Under the pieces are notes generated by a model. That model was not told the DNA's origin. It did not search any database and saw nothing but the letters and a program-made list of their open reading frames with translations. This document shows positions 1 through 9,029 of a stretch of DNA of 64,000 nt, piece after piece. Origin of the DNA: Pseudomonas synxantha BG33R (lineage in GTDB: Bacteria > Pseudomonadota > Gammaproteobacteria > Pseudomonadales > Pseudomonadaceae); the NCBI RefSeq assembly GCF_000263715.2, contig NZ_CM001514.1, positions 3,413,674 through 3,477,673 of the forward strand. The letters run 5' to 3'. Each line of letters opens with the position of its first letter. Within the stretch, counting starts at the first letter, position 1. The position numbers and the translations under genes were made by a program.

Positions 1-1
1 C

Positions 2-514
2 GACCTCACCCAGTCCACCCGTGAGCTCAATGACCTGCGCCGCGCCTTTCGTGCCGGCAGCCTGAAACAGGTCGGCCAGGACCAGGCCAAGGCCACCCTG
101 ATCCAGGACGACGGCAGCCTGTACCCGTTGCCGGGCAAACTGCTGTTCGCCGAGATCAGCGTCGACCCAGGCACCGGGCAAATCATTTTGCGCAGCGAGT
201 TCCCCAACCCGGACCTCGACCTGTTGCCCGGCAGCTTTGTACGGGTACGCCTGGAGCAGGCGGTCGACAAGCAAGGCATCAGCGTGCCGCAACGCGCCAT
301 CACCCGTGACAGCGCCGGCATCCCGATGGTGCTGCTGCTGGACGCCGAGCAGACCGTCAGCCAGCAGCCGGTGGAATTGGGCGCGGTGATCGAAGATCGC
401 TGGATCGTCAGCAGCGGCCTCAAGCCAGGCGATCGCATTATCGTCGAGGGCCTGCAACATGCACGCCCCGGCGAAAAAGTTGAAGTGGACGACAGCCCGC
501 TCGTAAAGGAATAA
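2..514 (+). CDS. RND efflux periplasmic adaptor (membrane fusion protein), 3' part
   Basis: This is the C-terminal 170 residues of a membrane fusion protein that would link an inner-membrane RND pump to an outer-membrane channel in the periplasm. The frame is open from base 2, so the gene starts before the window. The visible part covers the end of the beta-barrel domain and the membrane-proximal domain, with the typical run PGTGQIILRSEFPNPD and PGSFVRVRLEQ, then GLKPGDRIIVEGLQHARPGEKV close to the end. The stop is 6 bases before the start of the pump gene, so the two are one operon. Substrates cannot be read from the sequence. The internal ATG at 128 is not the true start, because homologous sequence continues upstream of it. 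Confidence 0.9.
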   Translation, partial: DLTQSTRELNDLRRAFRAGSLKQVGQDQAKATLIQDDGSLYPLPGKLLFAEISVDPGTGQIILRSEFPNPDLDLLPGSFVRVRLEQAVDKQGISVPQRAITRDSAGIPMVLLLDAEQTVSQQPVELGAVIEDRWIVSSGLKPGDRIIVEGLQHARPGEKVEVDDSPLVKE

Positions 515-520
515 CCCGTC

Positions 521-3500
521 ATGCCGCAGTTCTTTATTGACCGCCCGATTTTCGCCTGGGTGGTGGCCCTGTTTATCCTGCTGGCCGGTTTCCTGGCCAT
601 CCCGCAGTTGCCGGTGGCCCAGTACCCCAACGTCGCGCCACCGAAGGTGGAAATCTACGCGGTGTACCCGGGTGCCTCGGCCCAGACCCTGGACGAAAGC
701 GTGGTCAGCCTGATCGAGCAGGAGCTCAACGGCGCTGATCACCTGCTGTATTTCGAATCCCAGAGCAGCCTGGGTTCGGCGACGATCACCGCGACCTTCC
801 AGCCGGGCACCGACCCGGAAATGGCCCAGGTGGATGTGCAGAACCGCCTCAAGGTGGTCGAGCCGCGCCTGCCGCAAGCGGTTACCCAGCAAGGCTTACA
901 GGTGGAAAAAGTCTCCGCCGGCTTCCTGCTGCTGGTGACCCTGACCTCCAACGACGGCAAACTCGACGACGTTGCGCTCAGCGACTACCTGGCGCGCAAC
1001 GTGATGAACGAACTCAAGCGCCTGGACGGCGTCGGCAAGGCCCAGTTGTATGGCGCCGAGCGGGCGATGCGTATCTGGATCGACCCGCAGAAGCTGATCG
1101 GTTTCAACCTCACGCCAGCGGACGTCAACGCTGCAATCAGTGCGCAGAACGCCCAGGTCTCGGCAGGCAGCATTGGTGACTTGCCGGGCACCAACACCCA
1201 GGAAATCACCGCGGCGATCCTGGTCAAGGGGCAATTGTCGACCCCGGCGGAGTTTGCCGACATCGTGCTCAAGGCCAACCCCGACGGCTCCACCGTGCGC
1301 ATCGGCGATGTGGCGCGCGTGGAAGTCGGCAGCCAGGAATACCAGTTCTCCACGCGTCTGAACGGCAAGCCCTCCACCGCCGTCAGCGTGCAGCTGTCGC
1401 CGGGCGCCAACGCGCTGAGTACCGCAACCTTGGTGCGGGCGAAGATGGATGAACTGTCGCGCTACTTCCCGGCCAATGTGGAATACAAGATTCCGTACGA
1501 CACCTCGCCATTCGTCAAGGTCTCGATCACCAAGGTGGTCTACACCTTGCTTGAGGCCATGGCGCTGGTGTTTGCGGTGATGTTCCTGTTCCTGCAGAAC
1601 GTGCGCTACACCCTGATCCCCACGCTGGTGGTGCCGATTGCGCTGATGGGCACCTTTGCCACCATGTTGCTACTGGGCTTCTCGATCAACGTGCTGACCA
1701 TGTTCGGCATGGTGCTGGCCATCGGCATCCTGGTGGACGATGCCATCGTGGTGGTGGAAAACGTCGAGCGCATCATGGCCACCGAGGGCCTGTCGCCCAA
1801 GGACGCGACCAAGAAAGCCATGGGCCAGATCACCGGCGCCATCATCGGTATTACCCTGGTGCTGGTGGCGGTGTTCTTGCCGATGGCATTCATGCCGGGC
1901 TCGGTGGGCGTGATCTACCAGCAGTTCTCGCTGTCGATGGCCACCTCGATCCTGTTCTCGGCGTTCCTGGCCCTGACCTTGACGCCGGCCCTGTGTGCCA
2001 CCTTGCTCAAGCCGATTGCCAAGGGCGAGCACCATGCCAAGGGTGGTTTCTTCGGCTGGTTCAACAAGCGCTTTGACCAACTCACCAATCGCTATGAAGG
2101 CTGGGTGGCCTATGCCCTCAAGCGCAGCGGCCGCTACCTGCTGATCTACCTGGTATTGCTGGTCGGCATGGGGCTGTTGTTCAGCCGCCTGCCCTCCTCG
2201 TTCCTGCCGGTGGAGGACCAGGGTTACACCATCACCGATATCCAGTTGCCACCCGGCGCCAGCAAGAACCGTACGGTGCAGGTGGCCGAACAGATCGAGG
2301 CACACAATGCCGGGGAGCCTGGGGTGGGTGATACCACCATGATCATGGGCTTCAGTTTCTCCGGTTCCGGGCAGAACGCGGCGCTGGCGTTTACCACGCT
2401 CAAAGACTGGTCGGAACGCGGCAGCGATGACTCGGCGGCGTCGATTGCCGACCGCGCCAACATGGCCTTTGGCGACCTCAAGGATGCGATTGCCTACGCG
2501 ATCCTGCCTCCGCCGGTGGACGGCCTCGGCACCTCCAGTGGTTTCGAGTTCCGCCTGCAGGACCGTGGCGGCGTTGGCCACGCCGGGTTGATGGCTGCAC
2601 GTACCGAGTTGCTGGACGCGGCGGCGAAAAGCCCGATCCTGGCCAACGTGCGCGAAAGCGCCCTGGCCGAAGCCCCGCAAGTGCAGCTGGAAGTCGACCG
2701 CAAGCAAGCCAATGCCTTGGGCGTGTCGTTCGCCGATGTGGGCAATGTGCTGTCTTCCGCGATCGGCTCGGCTTACGTCAATGACTTTCCCAACCAGGGC
2801 CGTATGCAGCGCGTGGTGGTGCAGGCCGAAGGCGACCAGCGCAGCCAGGTGGCCGACCTGATGAAGATCAACGTGCGCAACAACGCCGGCAAGATGGTGC
2901 CGCTGTCGGCGTTTGTCGAAGCCAAGTGGACCCAAGGCCCGACGCAGTTGACCCGCTATAACGGCTACCCGGCCATCGCCATCAGCGGTGAAGCGGCGCC
3001 GGGGCACAGCACCGGCGAGGCCATGGAAGAAATCCAGCGCCTGGTCAGCCAGTTGCCCGCCGGCCTGGGCCAGGAATGGACCGGGTTGTCCTTGCAGGAG
3101 CGCTTGTCCGGCTCCCAGGCACCGCTGCTGTTGGGCCTGTCATTGCTGATCGTGTTCCTGTGCCTGGCGGCGCTGTACGAGAGCTGGTCGATCCCAACCT
3201 CGGTATTGCTGGTGGTGCCACTGGGGGTACTGGGCGCGGTGTTGGCCGTGTCGCTTCGCGGGATGCCCAACGACGTGTTCTTCAAGGTCGGCTTGATCAC
3301 CATCATCGGCCTGTCGGCGAAGAACGCGATCCTGATCATCGAGTTTGCCAAGGACCTATATGACCAGGGCGAGGACTTGATCGACGCCACCTTGAAGGCG
3401 GCGCGGTTGCGATTGCGGCCGATCATCATGACGTCCCTGGCGTTTATCCTCGGCGTGGTGCCGCTGGCAATTGCCACCGGGGCCAGTTCGGCCAGCCAGC

Positions 3501-3619
3501 AGGCGATTGGTACCGGTGTGATTGGCGGGATGATCACGGCGACATTGGCGGTGGTGTTTGTGCCGGTGTTCTTCGTGGTGGTGATGAAGCTGGTGCGCAA
3601 GCGCCATAAACCAAACTGA
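521..3619 (+). CDS. RND multidrug efflux pump, inner-membrane permease (HAE1 family)
   Basis: A 1032-residue proton-driven RND transporter of the AcrB/MexB class. It starts with the family signature MPQFFIDRPIFAWVVALFILL and has two large periplasmic loops and about 12 membrane helices. The proton-relay acidic pair in TM4 is present as D406-D407 in GILVDDAIVVVENV, and the second-half TM10/11 region contains GLSAKNAILIIEFAKD. Length is normal for the family. It follows the adaptor by 6 bases. No outer-membrane channel gene follows; a REP hairpin and an unrelated gene come next, so the pump either borrows a channel such as OprM or has one upstream of the window. I cannot separate MexB-, MexF- and MexQ-type assignments by eye, so no symbol is given. 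Confidence 0.95.
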   Translation: MPQFFIDRPIFAWVVALFILLAGFLAIPQLPVAQYPNVAPPKVEIYAVYPGASAQTLDESVVSLIEQELNGADHLLYFESQSSLGSATITATFQPGTDPEMAQVDVQNRLKVVEPRLPQAVTQQGLQVEKVSAGFLLLVTLTSNDGKLDDVALSDYLARNVMNELKRLDGVGKAQLYGAERAMRIWIDPQKLIGFNLTPADVNAAISAQNAQVSAGSIGDLPGTNTQEITAAILVKGQLSTPAEFADIVLKANPDGSTVRIGDVARVEVGSQEYQFSTRLNGKPSTAVSVQLSPGANALSTATLVRAKMDELSRYFPANVEYKIPYDTSPFVKVSITKVVYTLLEAMALVFAVMFLFLQNVRYTLIPTLVVPIALMGTFATMLLLGFSINVLTMFGMVLAIGILVDDAIVVVENVERIMATEGLSPKDATKKAMGQITGAIIGITLVLVAVFLPMAFMPGSVGVIYQQFSLSMATSILFSAFLALTLTPALCATLLKPIAKGEHHAKGGFFGWFNKRFDQLTNRYEGWVAYALKRSGRYLLIYLVLLVGMGLLFSRLPSSFLPVEDQGYTITDIQLPPGASKNRTVQVAEQIEAHNAGEPGVGDTTMIMGFSFSGSGQNAALAFTTLKDWSERGSDDSAASIADRANMAFGDLKDAIAYAILPPPVDGLGTSSGFEFRLQDRGGVGHAGLMAARTELLDAAAKSPILANVRESALAEAPQVQLEVDRKQANALGVSFADVGNVLSSAIGSAYVNDFPNQGRMQRVVVQAEGDQRSQVADLMKINVRNNAGKMVPLSAFVEAKWTQGPTQLTRYNGYPAIAISGEAAPGHSTGEAMEEIQRLVSQLPAGLGQEWTGLSLQERLSGSQAPLLLGLSLLIVFLCLAALYESWSIPTSVLLVVPLGVLGAVLAVSLRGMPNDVFFKVGLITIIGLSAKNAILIIEFAKDLYDQGEDLIDATLKAARLRLRPIIMTSLAFILGVVPLAIATGASSASQQAIGTGVIGGMITATLAVVFVPVFFVVVMKLVRKRHKPN

Positions 3620-3636
3620 TCAACGCCGCTCCCAAA

Positions 3637-3726
3637 TGTGGGAGCTGGCTTGCCTGCGATGACGGCGGCACAGGCGACATAAGTGTTGCCTGAACCAACG
3701 CTATCGCAGGCAAGCCAGCTCCCACA
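3637..3726. repeat. REP inverted pair
   Basis: Two 24-base REP units (3637-3660 and 3703-3726) face each other as exact complements, TGTGGGAGCTGGCTTGCC and its reverse, separated by 42 bases. This is the standard Pseudomonas intergenic palindrome. It lies just after the efflux pump stop, where it could act as a transcript-end hairpin. Confidence 0.9.
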
Positions 3727-3802
3727 GGGTTATTGATTGCATTCATGATCAGGTACACCCGAATGAGCTATGGTGCTCACACATACTTATCTGTGAGCCG
3801 CC

Positions 3803-4444
3803 ATGCCCTTCCTCGCCCGCACCCACCCTCGCCTCTCGTCCGCAGCCGTACTGGGCCTTGCCGTGGGCATTCTGGTACCGGCCGACACCCTCGCCAGCAA
3901 AATCCTGATCGGCTGGAACGCCGGAGTCTGGACCTACCTGATACTGATGCTGTGGCTGACCATTCGCGCCAAGGCCGAAGACGTCAAACGCATCGCCGAA
4001 ATCGAAGACGAGAACGCCGGCTTGGTGCTGTTCATGGTGTGCATCGCCGCCATCGCCAGCCTAGCGACCATTACCTTCGAACTGGTCGGCAGCAAAGACC
4101 TGGCCACCTCCGAGCGCCTGCTGCACTACGGCTTTACCGGGCTGACGGTGATCGGCTCATGGCTGCTGATCGGGGTGATTTTCAGCGTGCACTACGCTAG
4201 GCTTTATTACACTTGGCCAGGTAAGGAACCGGCCTTGCGTTTTGCCGAAGGCTTGCTCACGCCCAATTATTGGGACTTCCTGTATTTCTCCTTCACCATT
4301 GGCGTGGCCGTACAAACCTCGGATGTGGGCGTCGCCACCCGTGGCCTGCGTAAAGTGGTGTTGGGGCAATCGTTGATCGGATTTCTATTCAATACCGCCA
4401 TCCTGGGCTTTTCGATCAACATCGCCGCCGGCCTGTTCGGCTAG
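3803..4444 (+). CDS. DUF1345 family membrane protein
   Basis: A 213-residue integral membrane protein recognised as DUF1345 by overall layout: about five hydrophobic segments, the acidic cytoplasmic stretch after [21 protein letters not shown], and the conserved late motif [20 protein letters not shown]. Function is unknown for the family. It stands alone between the REP pair and an AraC regulator; its start ATG follows a plausible promoter region of about 75 bases. The call rests on recalled family appearance. Confidence 0.8.
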   Translation: MPFLARTHPRLSSAAVLGLAVGILVPADTLASKILIGWNAGVWTYLILMLWLTIRAKAEDVKRIAEIEDENAGLVLFMVCIAAIASLATITFELVGSKDLATSERLLHYGFTGLTVIGSWLLIGVIFSVHYARLYYTWPGKEPALRFAEGLLTPNYWDFLYFSFTIGVAVQTSDVGVATRGLRKVVLGQSLIGFLFNTAILGFSINIAAGLFG

Positions 4445-4518
4445 GGCTGCACAAACCTTCTAGACGCTCACACAACCGCCGAGCATGAATACACTTAACT
4501 TTTCCATCTCGGTGGTTT

Positions 4519-5358
4519 ATGACCGCGCACAATTGGATCGACCTTTCCCAGGACGCCGACACCGGCATCGAGACGTTGCGCGCGCATTTTGAAGGCCACG
4601 CCTACGACCCCCATTGGCACGATAGCTACCTGATCGGCGTCACCGAACAAGGCGTGCAGCAGTTCAATTGCCGCCGCACCCGCCATAACAGCGTACCCGG
4701 CCAGGTGTTCCTGCTGGAGCCCGACGAGTTGCATGACGGCGACGCACCAACGGTAGATGGCTTCACCTATCACATGCTCTACCTCAACCCGCAATGGCTG
4801 GCGCGGGAAGTGAGTGCGGTGTTTGAAGAGGCGCCTGCCAACAGCCAGTTGAGCTTTGCCAATACCTTGATCTGCGACCCACGCCTGGCGTTGGCCACCA
4901 GCCAAGCGTTCCAGTCGCTGCATAGCAGCGAATTGCGCATCGTGCGCCAGCGTGCGATGGACCAGTTGTTGGAGCTCATCACCGGCCAACTTTACTGGCG
5001 CACCCGTTATCACCCAGACCCGCGTCTGCCACAGGTGGCCCACAAGGCCCGGGAATATCTGCATGCACATCTGCATCACGACGTGGGTATGGATGAACTC
5101 GCGCGAGCCTGCAACGTCGACCGTTTCCGCCTGACCCGTGCCTTCAAGAGCGCCTTCGGCTTGGCACCCCATGCTTATCTGGTGCAACTGCGCCTGGCGC
5201 GTGCCCGGCACTTGTTGGCTAAAGGCGAACCGCCAGCGCAAGTGGCCACTCTGCTGGGCTTTGCCGACCAGAGCCACCTGGGCCGCTGGTTTATGCGCGC
5301 CTACGGCCTGACCCCGGCGGCCTATCGCAAGCGTTGCTCAAATCTTCCAGACAGGTAG
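4519..5358 (+). CDS. AraC family transcriptional regulator
   Basis: A 279-residue one-component regulator. Residues 1 to about 150 form an AraC-type cupin arm (HFEGHAYDPHWHDSYLIGVTEQGVQQF, then PGQVFLLEPDELHDGDAP). The C-terminal hundred residues carry two helix-turn-helices (MDELARACNVDRFRLTRAFK and PPAQVATLLGFADQSHLGRWF), ending with the usual GLTPAAYR. The next gene, on the same strand 55 bases on, is a LysE-type exporter; this pairing is common and suggests the regulator controls export of an amino acid or analogue, which is inference. The ligand is unknown. Confidence 0.93.
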   Translation: MTAHNWIDLSQDADTGIETLRAHFEGHAYDPHWHDSYLIGVTEQGVQQFNCRRTRHNSVPGQVFLLEPDELHDGDAPTVDGFTYHMLYLNPQWLAREVSAVFEEAPANSQLSFANTLICDPRLALATSQAFQSLHSSELRIVRQRAMDQLLELITGQLYWRTRYHPDPRLPQVAHKAREYLHAHLHHDVGMDELARACNVDRFRLTRAFKSAFGLAPHAYLVQLRLARARHLLAKGEPPAQVATLLGFADQSHLGRWFMRAYGLTPAAYRKRCSNLPDR

Positions 5359-5413
5359 CGCGTAGGTTTGTGAAGCTCGACTCCATCGATTGGTATACCG
5401 GAGTCTCCCCGCC

Positions 5414-6013
5414 ATGCAGTCCACGTTGTTCCCTTTCATGCTGTTTGCATGCGTCGCCTCCATTACCCCCGGCCCCACCAATATCCTGGTGCTGAGCAAC
5501 AGCGCCCGTTACGGTTTCAAGGCTGCGCTGCCGATCATTTTCGGTGCCTGCGCGGGAGCTGCGGGGATCGTGCTGCTGGTGGGCTGCGGGATCGGTCAGT
5601 CGCTGGTGCAAATGCCCAAGGTGCAAACCGCGATGCAATGGGTCGGCGTAGCCTGGCTGAGTGTCCTGGCCTGGCGAATCTTCAGCGCCCCGGCTCAAGC
5701 CATCCAGGCCGATGCCAGGCAAAAACCCTTGGGCCTGTCCGGTGCCGCAGCGCTGCAATTGGTCAACCCCAAGACCTGGATGATGGCGCTGGCAGTGGTG
5801 AGCGTATTTGCGGGTACTGGCGCGCAACGCGAGAGCCAGGTGATGTACCTGTCATTGGTGTTTTTTCTGATTTCACTTCCCTGCCTGGGTCTGTGGGCAC
5901 TGCTGGGCTCGGGTTCAGCCCGGATAGTGCGGTCGGCCCACGCCATGCAATGGTTCAATCGCGCGATGGCGCTGGTGCTGCTAGCTGCAACCTGGGTGAG
6001 CGTGTTTCGCTGA
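5414..6013 (+). CDS. LysE/RhtB family amino acid exporter
   Basis: A 199-residue inner-membrane exporter of the LysE superfamily. The N-terminal signature SITPGPTNILVLSNSARYGF is characteristic, followed by about six hydrophobic helices and the conserved LVNPKTWMMALAV. Translation most likely begins at the ATG at 5414 (MQSTLFPFM); a TTG eight codons upstream is possible but has no visible ribosome site. Adjacent to an AraC regulator on the same strand, probably its regulator. The substrate is unknown. Confidence 0.92.
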   Translation: MQSTLFPFMLFACVASITPGPTNILVLSNSARYGFKAALPIIFGACAGAAGIVLLVGCGIGQSLVQMPKVQTAMQWVGVAWLSVLAWRIFSAPAQAIQADARQKPLGLSGAAALQLVNPKTWMMALAVVSVFAGTGAQRESQVMYLSLVFFLISLPCLGLWALLGSGSARIVRSAHAMQWFNRAMALVLLAATWVSVFR

Positions 6014-6075
6014 ATACCCGGTCATCCGGTCACGTCCTACAATTTCTTGACGACTTTCCTACTTTAATGGTTTCC

Positions 6076-6089
6076 TGAAACCGGTTTCA
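6076..6089. promoter_or_regulatory. PtxS operator upstream of ptxS
   Basis: Perfect 14-base palindrome TGAAACCGGTTTCA, 27 bases before the ptxS start codon. This is the published PtxS recognition sequence in Pseudomonas, and an identical copy precedes kguE. Its place implies autorepression of ptxS. Confidence 0.92.
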
Positions 6090-6115
6090 GTCATTCCAAT
6101 AAGAACAGAAGGTCA

Positions 6116-7183
6116 ATGGCCGTGAACAACTTTTCCGCCGCCCAGCGCAGCCGCGTGACCATGCTCGATGTCGCCGAGCGCGCTGGCGTGTCCAAGGCCA
6201 GCGTGTCGCGCTTCATCGGCGATGACCGCGCCTTGCTCTCCGATGCCATCGCCCTGCGTATCGAACAGGCTATCGACGAACTCGGCTATCGCCCCAACCA
6301 GATGGCCCGCGGCCTCAAGCGTGGGCGCACGCGCCTGATCGGTATGCTGGTGGCCGATATCCGCAACCCCTATTCCATTGCCGTGATGCACGGCGTCGAA
6401 ACCGCCTGCCGCCAGCACGGCTACAGCCTGGTGGTGTGCAACACCGACCGCGATGACGAACAGGAGCGCCAACACCTGGCAGCGCTGCGCTCGTACAACA
6501 TCGAAGGGTTGATCGTGAACACCCTCGGCCACCACCTCGACCAACTGCTGGAACTGCAACGGGAAATGCCGCTGGTGCTGGTGGACCGCAAGGTCGAGCC
6601 GTTGCACAGCGACCTGGTCGGGCTGGACAACCCGGCAGCGGTACGTATTGCGCTAGAGCATCTTGAGCAACAGGGTTATCGCGACGTGCTGCTGGTGAGC
6701 GAAGCCACCGATGGCACCAGCTCGCGCCTTGAGCGCCTGGAGAGTTTCACCACCGAGATTGCCAAACGCCCGGCGTTGACCGGTGCCGTGGTTGAGCTGA
6801 ACGGCGAACTGGAAAAACGTCTGCAAGCCTTTCTCGCCAAGCCCGGCCCCAAGGCGCTGTTTTGCGCCAACGGTGTTGCTGCGCTGGCCTGCACACGTGC
6901 GCTCAAGGCATTGGGTTGCGAGCTGTTCACCGATGTGGGCCTGATTGCCCTGGATGACCTGGACTGGTACCCGCTGGTGGGTAACGGCATCACCGCCCTC
7001 GCCCAGCCGACGCAAGCGATTGGTGCCAGCGCTTTTGACTGTTTGCTCAAGCGTCTGCGCGGCGATACCGCCCCCACGCGCACCCTGGATTTTTTACCCG
7101 AGCTGATTATCCGCGGCTCGACACAATCCCCTGTGGGAGCGGGCTTGCTCGCGAACGCGATAGATCAGCCACTCTTGCGCTGA
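6116..7183 (+). CDS. ptxS: PtxS, LacI-family repressor of 2-ketogluconate genes
   Basis: A 355-residue LacI/GalR regulator. The N-terminal helix-turn-helix is at about residues 15-35 (TMLDVAERAGVSKASVSRF) with the hinge helix ELGYRPNQMARGLKRGRT, followed by a periplasmic-binding-protein-like sensor domain (IGMLVADIRNPYSIAVMHG). In Pseudomonas PtxS binds 2-ketogluconate and releases the kgu operon. Identification rests on position immediately upstream of kguEKTD and on the two PtxS operators. The ATG at 6116 follows AGAAGG at good spacing. The last 20 or so residues, after LIIRGSTQS, are encoded by the REP element that begins at 7132 and look like an acquired tail. Confidence 0.93.
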   Translation: MAVNNFSAAQRSRVTMLDVAERAGVSKASVSRFIGDDRALLSDAIALRIEQAIDELGYRPNQMARGLKRGRTRLIGMLVADIRNPYSIAVMHGVETACRQHGYSLVVCNTDRDDEQERQHLAALRSYNIEGLIVNTLGHHLDQLLELQREMPLVLVDRKVEPLHSDLVGLDNPAAVRIALEHLEQQGYRDVLLVSEATDGTSSRLERLESFTTEIAKRPALTGAVVELNGELEKRLQAFLAKPGPKALFCANGVAALACTRALKALGCELFTDVGLIALDDLDWYPLVGNGITALAQPTQAIGASAFDCLLKRLRGDTAPTRTLDFLPELIIRGSTQSPVGAGLLANAIDQPLLR

Positions 7184-7220
7184 CTGACACACCGCCTTCG
7201 CGAGCAAGCCCGCTCCCACA
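7132..7220. repeat. REP inverted pair overlapping the end of ptxS
   Basis: Two complementary 24-base REP units (7132-7155 and 7197-7220; TGTGGGAGCGGGCTTGCTCG and its reverse). The left unit and most of the spacer lie inside the ptxS reading frame, whose stop is at 7181-7183. The right unit ends 20 bases before the kgu operator. Confidence 0.92.
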
Positions 7221-7240
7221 TTTTGTTTTGCGTATAAAAA

Positions 7241-7254
7241 TGAAACCGGTTTCA
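7241..7254. promoter_or_regulatory. PtxS operator upstream of kguE
   Basis: A second perfect copy of TGAAACCGGTTTCA, 14 bases before the kguE start codon. Binding here would block transcription of kguEKTD until 2-ketogluconate is present. Same sequence as the ptxS operator at 6076. Confidence 0.92.
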
Positions 7255-7267
7255 GAGGTAAACAACA

Positions 7268-8050
7268 ATGCATAAATACCCCGTCTCCATCAGCCTTTCC
7301 AGCTACGGCGCCGACCTCGTCCGCCAGCAGGGCCAATTGAGTTTTGTCGCGCTACTCAACGCCGCCGGTGCCCAGCGCATCGAATGGCGGGAAGAGTTGC
7401 TGACCCGCGAACAACCCGCCGAACTGGCCCAAGCCGCCGCTGAACAGGGCCTGGAATCAGTCTTTTCCTCGCCCTTGGAGCTGTGGGTCGCCGGCCGTGC
7501 GCAGCCCAATGCCGAGCTGGCCGCCACCCTGGACAGCGCCCAGGCCTTTGGCTCGGGCTGGCTGAAGGTCTCGCTCGGTTACTTCACCGACACAAACGAC
7601 CTGGAAAGCCTGCACGCCTTGCTCAACCGTCACCCGGTCAAGCTGCTGGTGGAAAACGATCAGACCCTGCACGGTGGGCGTATTGAACCCATGCAACGGT
7701 TTTTCACCGAGGTCGAACGCCTGGGCCTGCCGGTGAAGATGACCTTCGATATCGGCAACTGGCAGTGGCAAGACCAATCTGCGCTGACCGCTGCACGCCT
7801 GCTGGGCCGGCATGTGGACTACCTGCATTGCAAGGCCGTGGCCCGTCGCCCGGACGGCAAGCTGGTGGCCTTGCCACCCGGCGCCACCGACCTGCATCTG
7901 TGGGAACAACTGCTCAAGCATATGACTCAAGGTATTACGCGGGCGGTGGAATTTCCGTTGCAGGGCGATGATCTGGTCGAGGTCACTGCGCAACAAGTCG
8001 CCACCCTCGCCTGCCTTGGCCAACCCCGCGTGGAGAACGCCCATGTCTGA
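7268..8050 (+). CDS. kguE: KguE, sugar-phosphate isomerase/epimerase-like protein of the kgu operon
   Basis: A 260-residue TIM-barrel protein of the xylose isomerase-like/AP endonuclease 2 fold. Supporting motifs are KLLVENDQT (metal-ligand Glu), MTFDIGNWQWQ (Asp and neighbouring residues) and DYLHCKAV. It is the first gene of the 2-ketogluconate operon; its exact biochemical role in the pathway is not established to my knowledge. The start ATG follows the PtxS operator by 13 bases, and the leader carries AACAACAA directly on the start codon. The last 8 bases overlap the start of kguK, indicating coupled translation. Confidence 0.9.
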   Translation: MHKYPVSISLSSYGADLVRQQGQLSFVALLNAAGAQRIEWREELLTREQPAELAQAAAEQGLESVFSSPLELWVAGRAQPNAELAATLDSAQAFGSGWLKVSLGYFTDTNDLESLHALLNRHPVKLLVENDQTLHGGRIEPMQRFFTEVERLGLPVKMTFDIGNWQWQDQSALTAARLLGRHVDYLHCKAVARRPDGKLVALPPGATDLHLWEQLLKHMTQGITRAVEFPLQGDDLVEVTAQQVATLACLGQPRVENAHV

Positions 8051-8984
8051 GATCGATATCCTGTCGTTTGGTGAAACCATGGCGATGTTTGTCGCCGAGC
8101 AGACCGGCGATCTGGCCCAGGTCGCGCAGTTTCACAAACGCATTGCCGGCGCCGACAGCAATGTCGCGATTGGCTTGTCGCGCCTGGGGTTCAACGTGGC
8201 ATGGCTGAGCCGAGTCGGTGACGATTCCCTCGGACGCTTTGTGGTCGACACGCTGGGCAAGGAAGGCATTGATTGCCGCCATGTGGCCGTCGACCCGTTG
8301 CATCCCACCGGGTTTCAGCTCAAGTCGCGCGAAGAGGCCGGCGCTGATCCTCAGGTCGAGTACTTTCGCAAAGGCTCGGCGGCCAGCCATTTGTCCATCG
8401 CCGATATCAGCCCTGCGTTGTTGCAAGCCCGCCATCTGCACGCTACCGGGATTCCACCGGCATTGTCCGATGCCACCCGTGAACTCTCCTTCGAACTGAT
8501 GACGCAGATGCGCAACGCCGGGCGCAGCGTGTCGTTCGACCCGAACCTGCGCCCCTCGCTCTGGGCCAGCCAGACGCAGATGATCCGCGAAATCAATGCC
8601 CTGGCCGCTCTGGCGGACTGGGTGTTGCCGGGCCTGGGTGAAGGCCGCCTGCTCACCGGTTTCGAAGATCCTGCGGATATCGCTGCGTTCTACCTCGACC
8701 AGGGCGCCGAAGCCGTGGCGATCAAGCTCGGCCCCGAAGGCGCTTATTACCGCACCCACATGGACCAGGGCTTTGTCGCCGCCGTAAAGGTGGAAAAAGT
8801 CGTGGACACCGTCGGCGCCGGCGACGGCTTTGCCGTGGGCATGATCAGTGCCCTGCTGGAAAACTCAAGCTTCCCCGAGGCGGTGCAGCGCGCTAACTGG
8901 ATCGGCAGCCGCGCCGTGCAGAGCCGTGGCGATATGGAGGGTTTGCCGACCCGCGCCGAATTACCCACTCGATCCGTTGCATAG
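8043..8984 (+). CDS. kguK: 2-ketogluconate kinase KguK (PfkB family)
   Basis: A 313-residue sugar kinase of the PfkB/ribokinase family, inferred to phosphorylate 2-keto-D-gluconate to the 6-phosphate in the cytoplasm. Seen: N-terminal SFGETMAMF, substrate-side GGADSNVAIGLSRLG-type stretch (here AGADSNVAIGLSRLG), and the C-terminal PfkB signature DTVGAGDGFAVGM with the catalytic Asp. The start at 8043 (MSEIDILSFGE) overlaps the kguE stop; an earlier in-frame start at 7968 would only prolong it into kguE. It is followed after 45 bases by the transporter gene. Confidence 0.93.
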   Translation: MSEIDILSFGETMAMFVAEQTGDLAQVAQFHKRIAGADSNVAIGLSRLGFNVAWLSRVGDDSLGRFVVDTLGKEGIDCRHVAVDPLHPTGFQLKSREEAGADPQVEYFRKGSAASHLSIADISPALLQARHLHATGIPPALSDATRELSFELMTQMRNAGRSVSFDPNLRPSLWASQTQMIREINALAALADWVLPGLGEGRLLTGFEDPADIAAFYLDQGAEAVAIKLGPEGAYYRTHMDQGFVAAVKVEKVVDTVGAGDGFAVGMISALLENSSFPEAVQRANWIGSRAVQSRGDMEGLPTRAELPTRSVA

Positions 8985-9029
8985 CCCATTACCTGTTGCC
9001 ACAACTACAACAAGCTCAGGAGCAACCCC

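Noticed and set aside
1670..3007. Long minus-strand open frame (445 codons) inside the RND pump gene
   Set aside because: His/Arg/Gly-rich shadow of the high-GC pump gene on the other strand; the pump is a clear family member.
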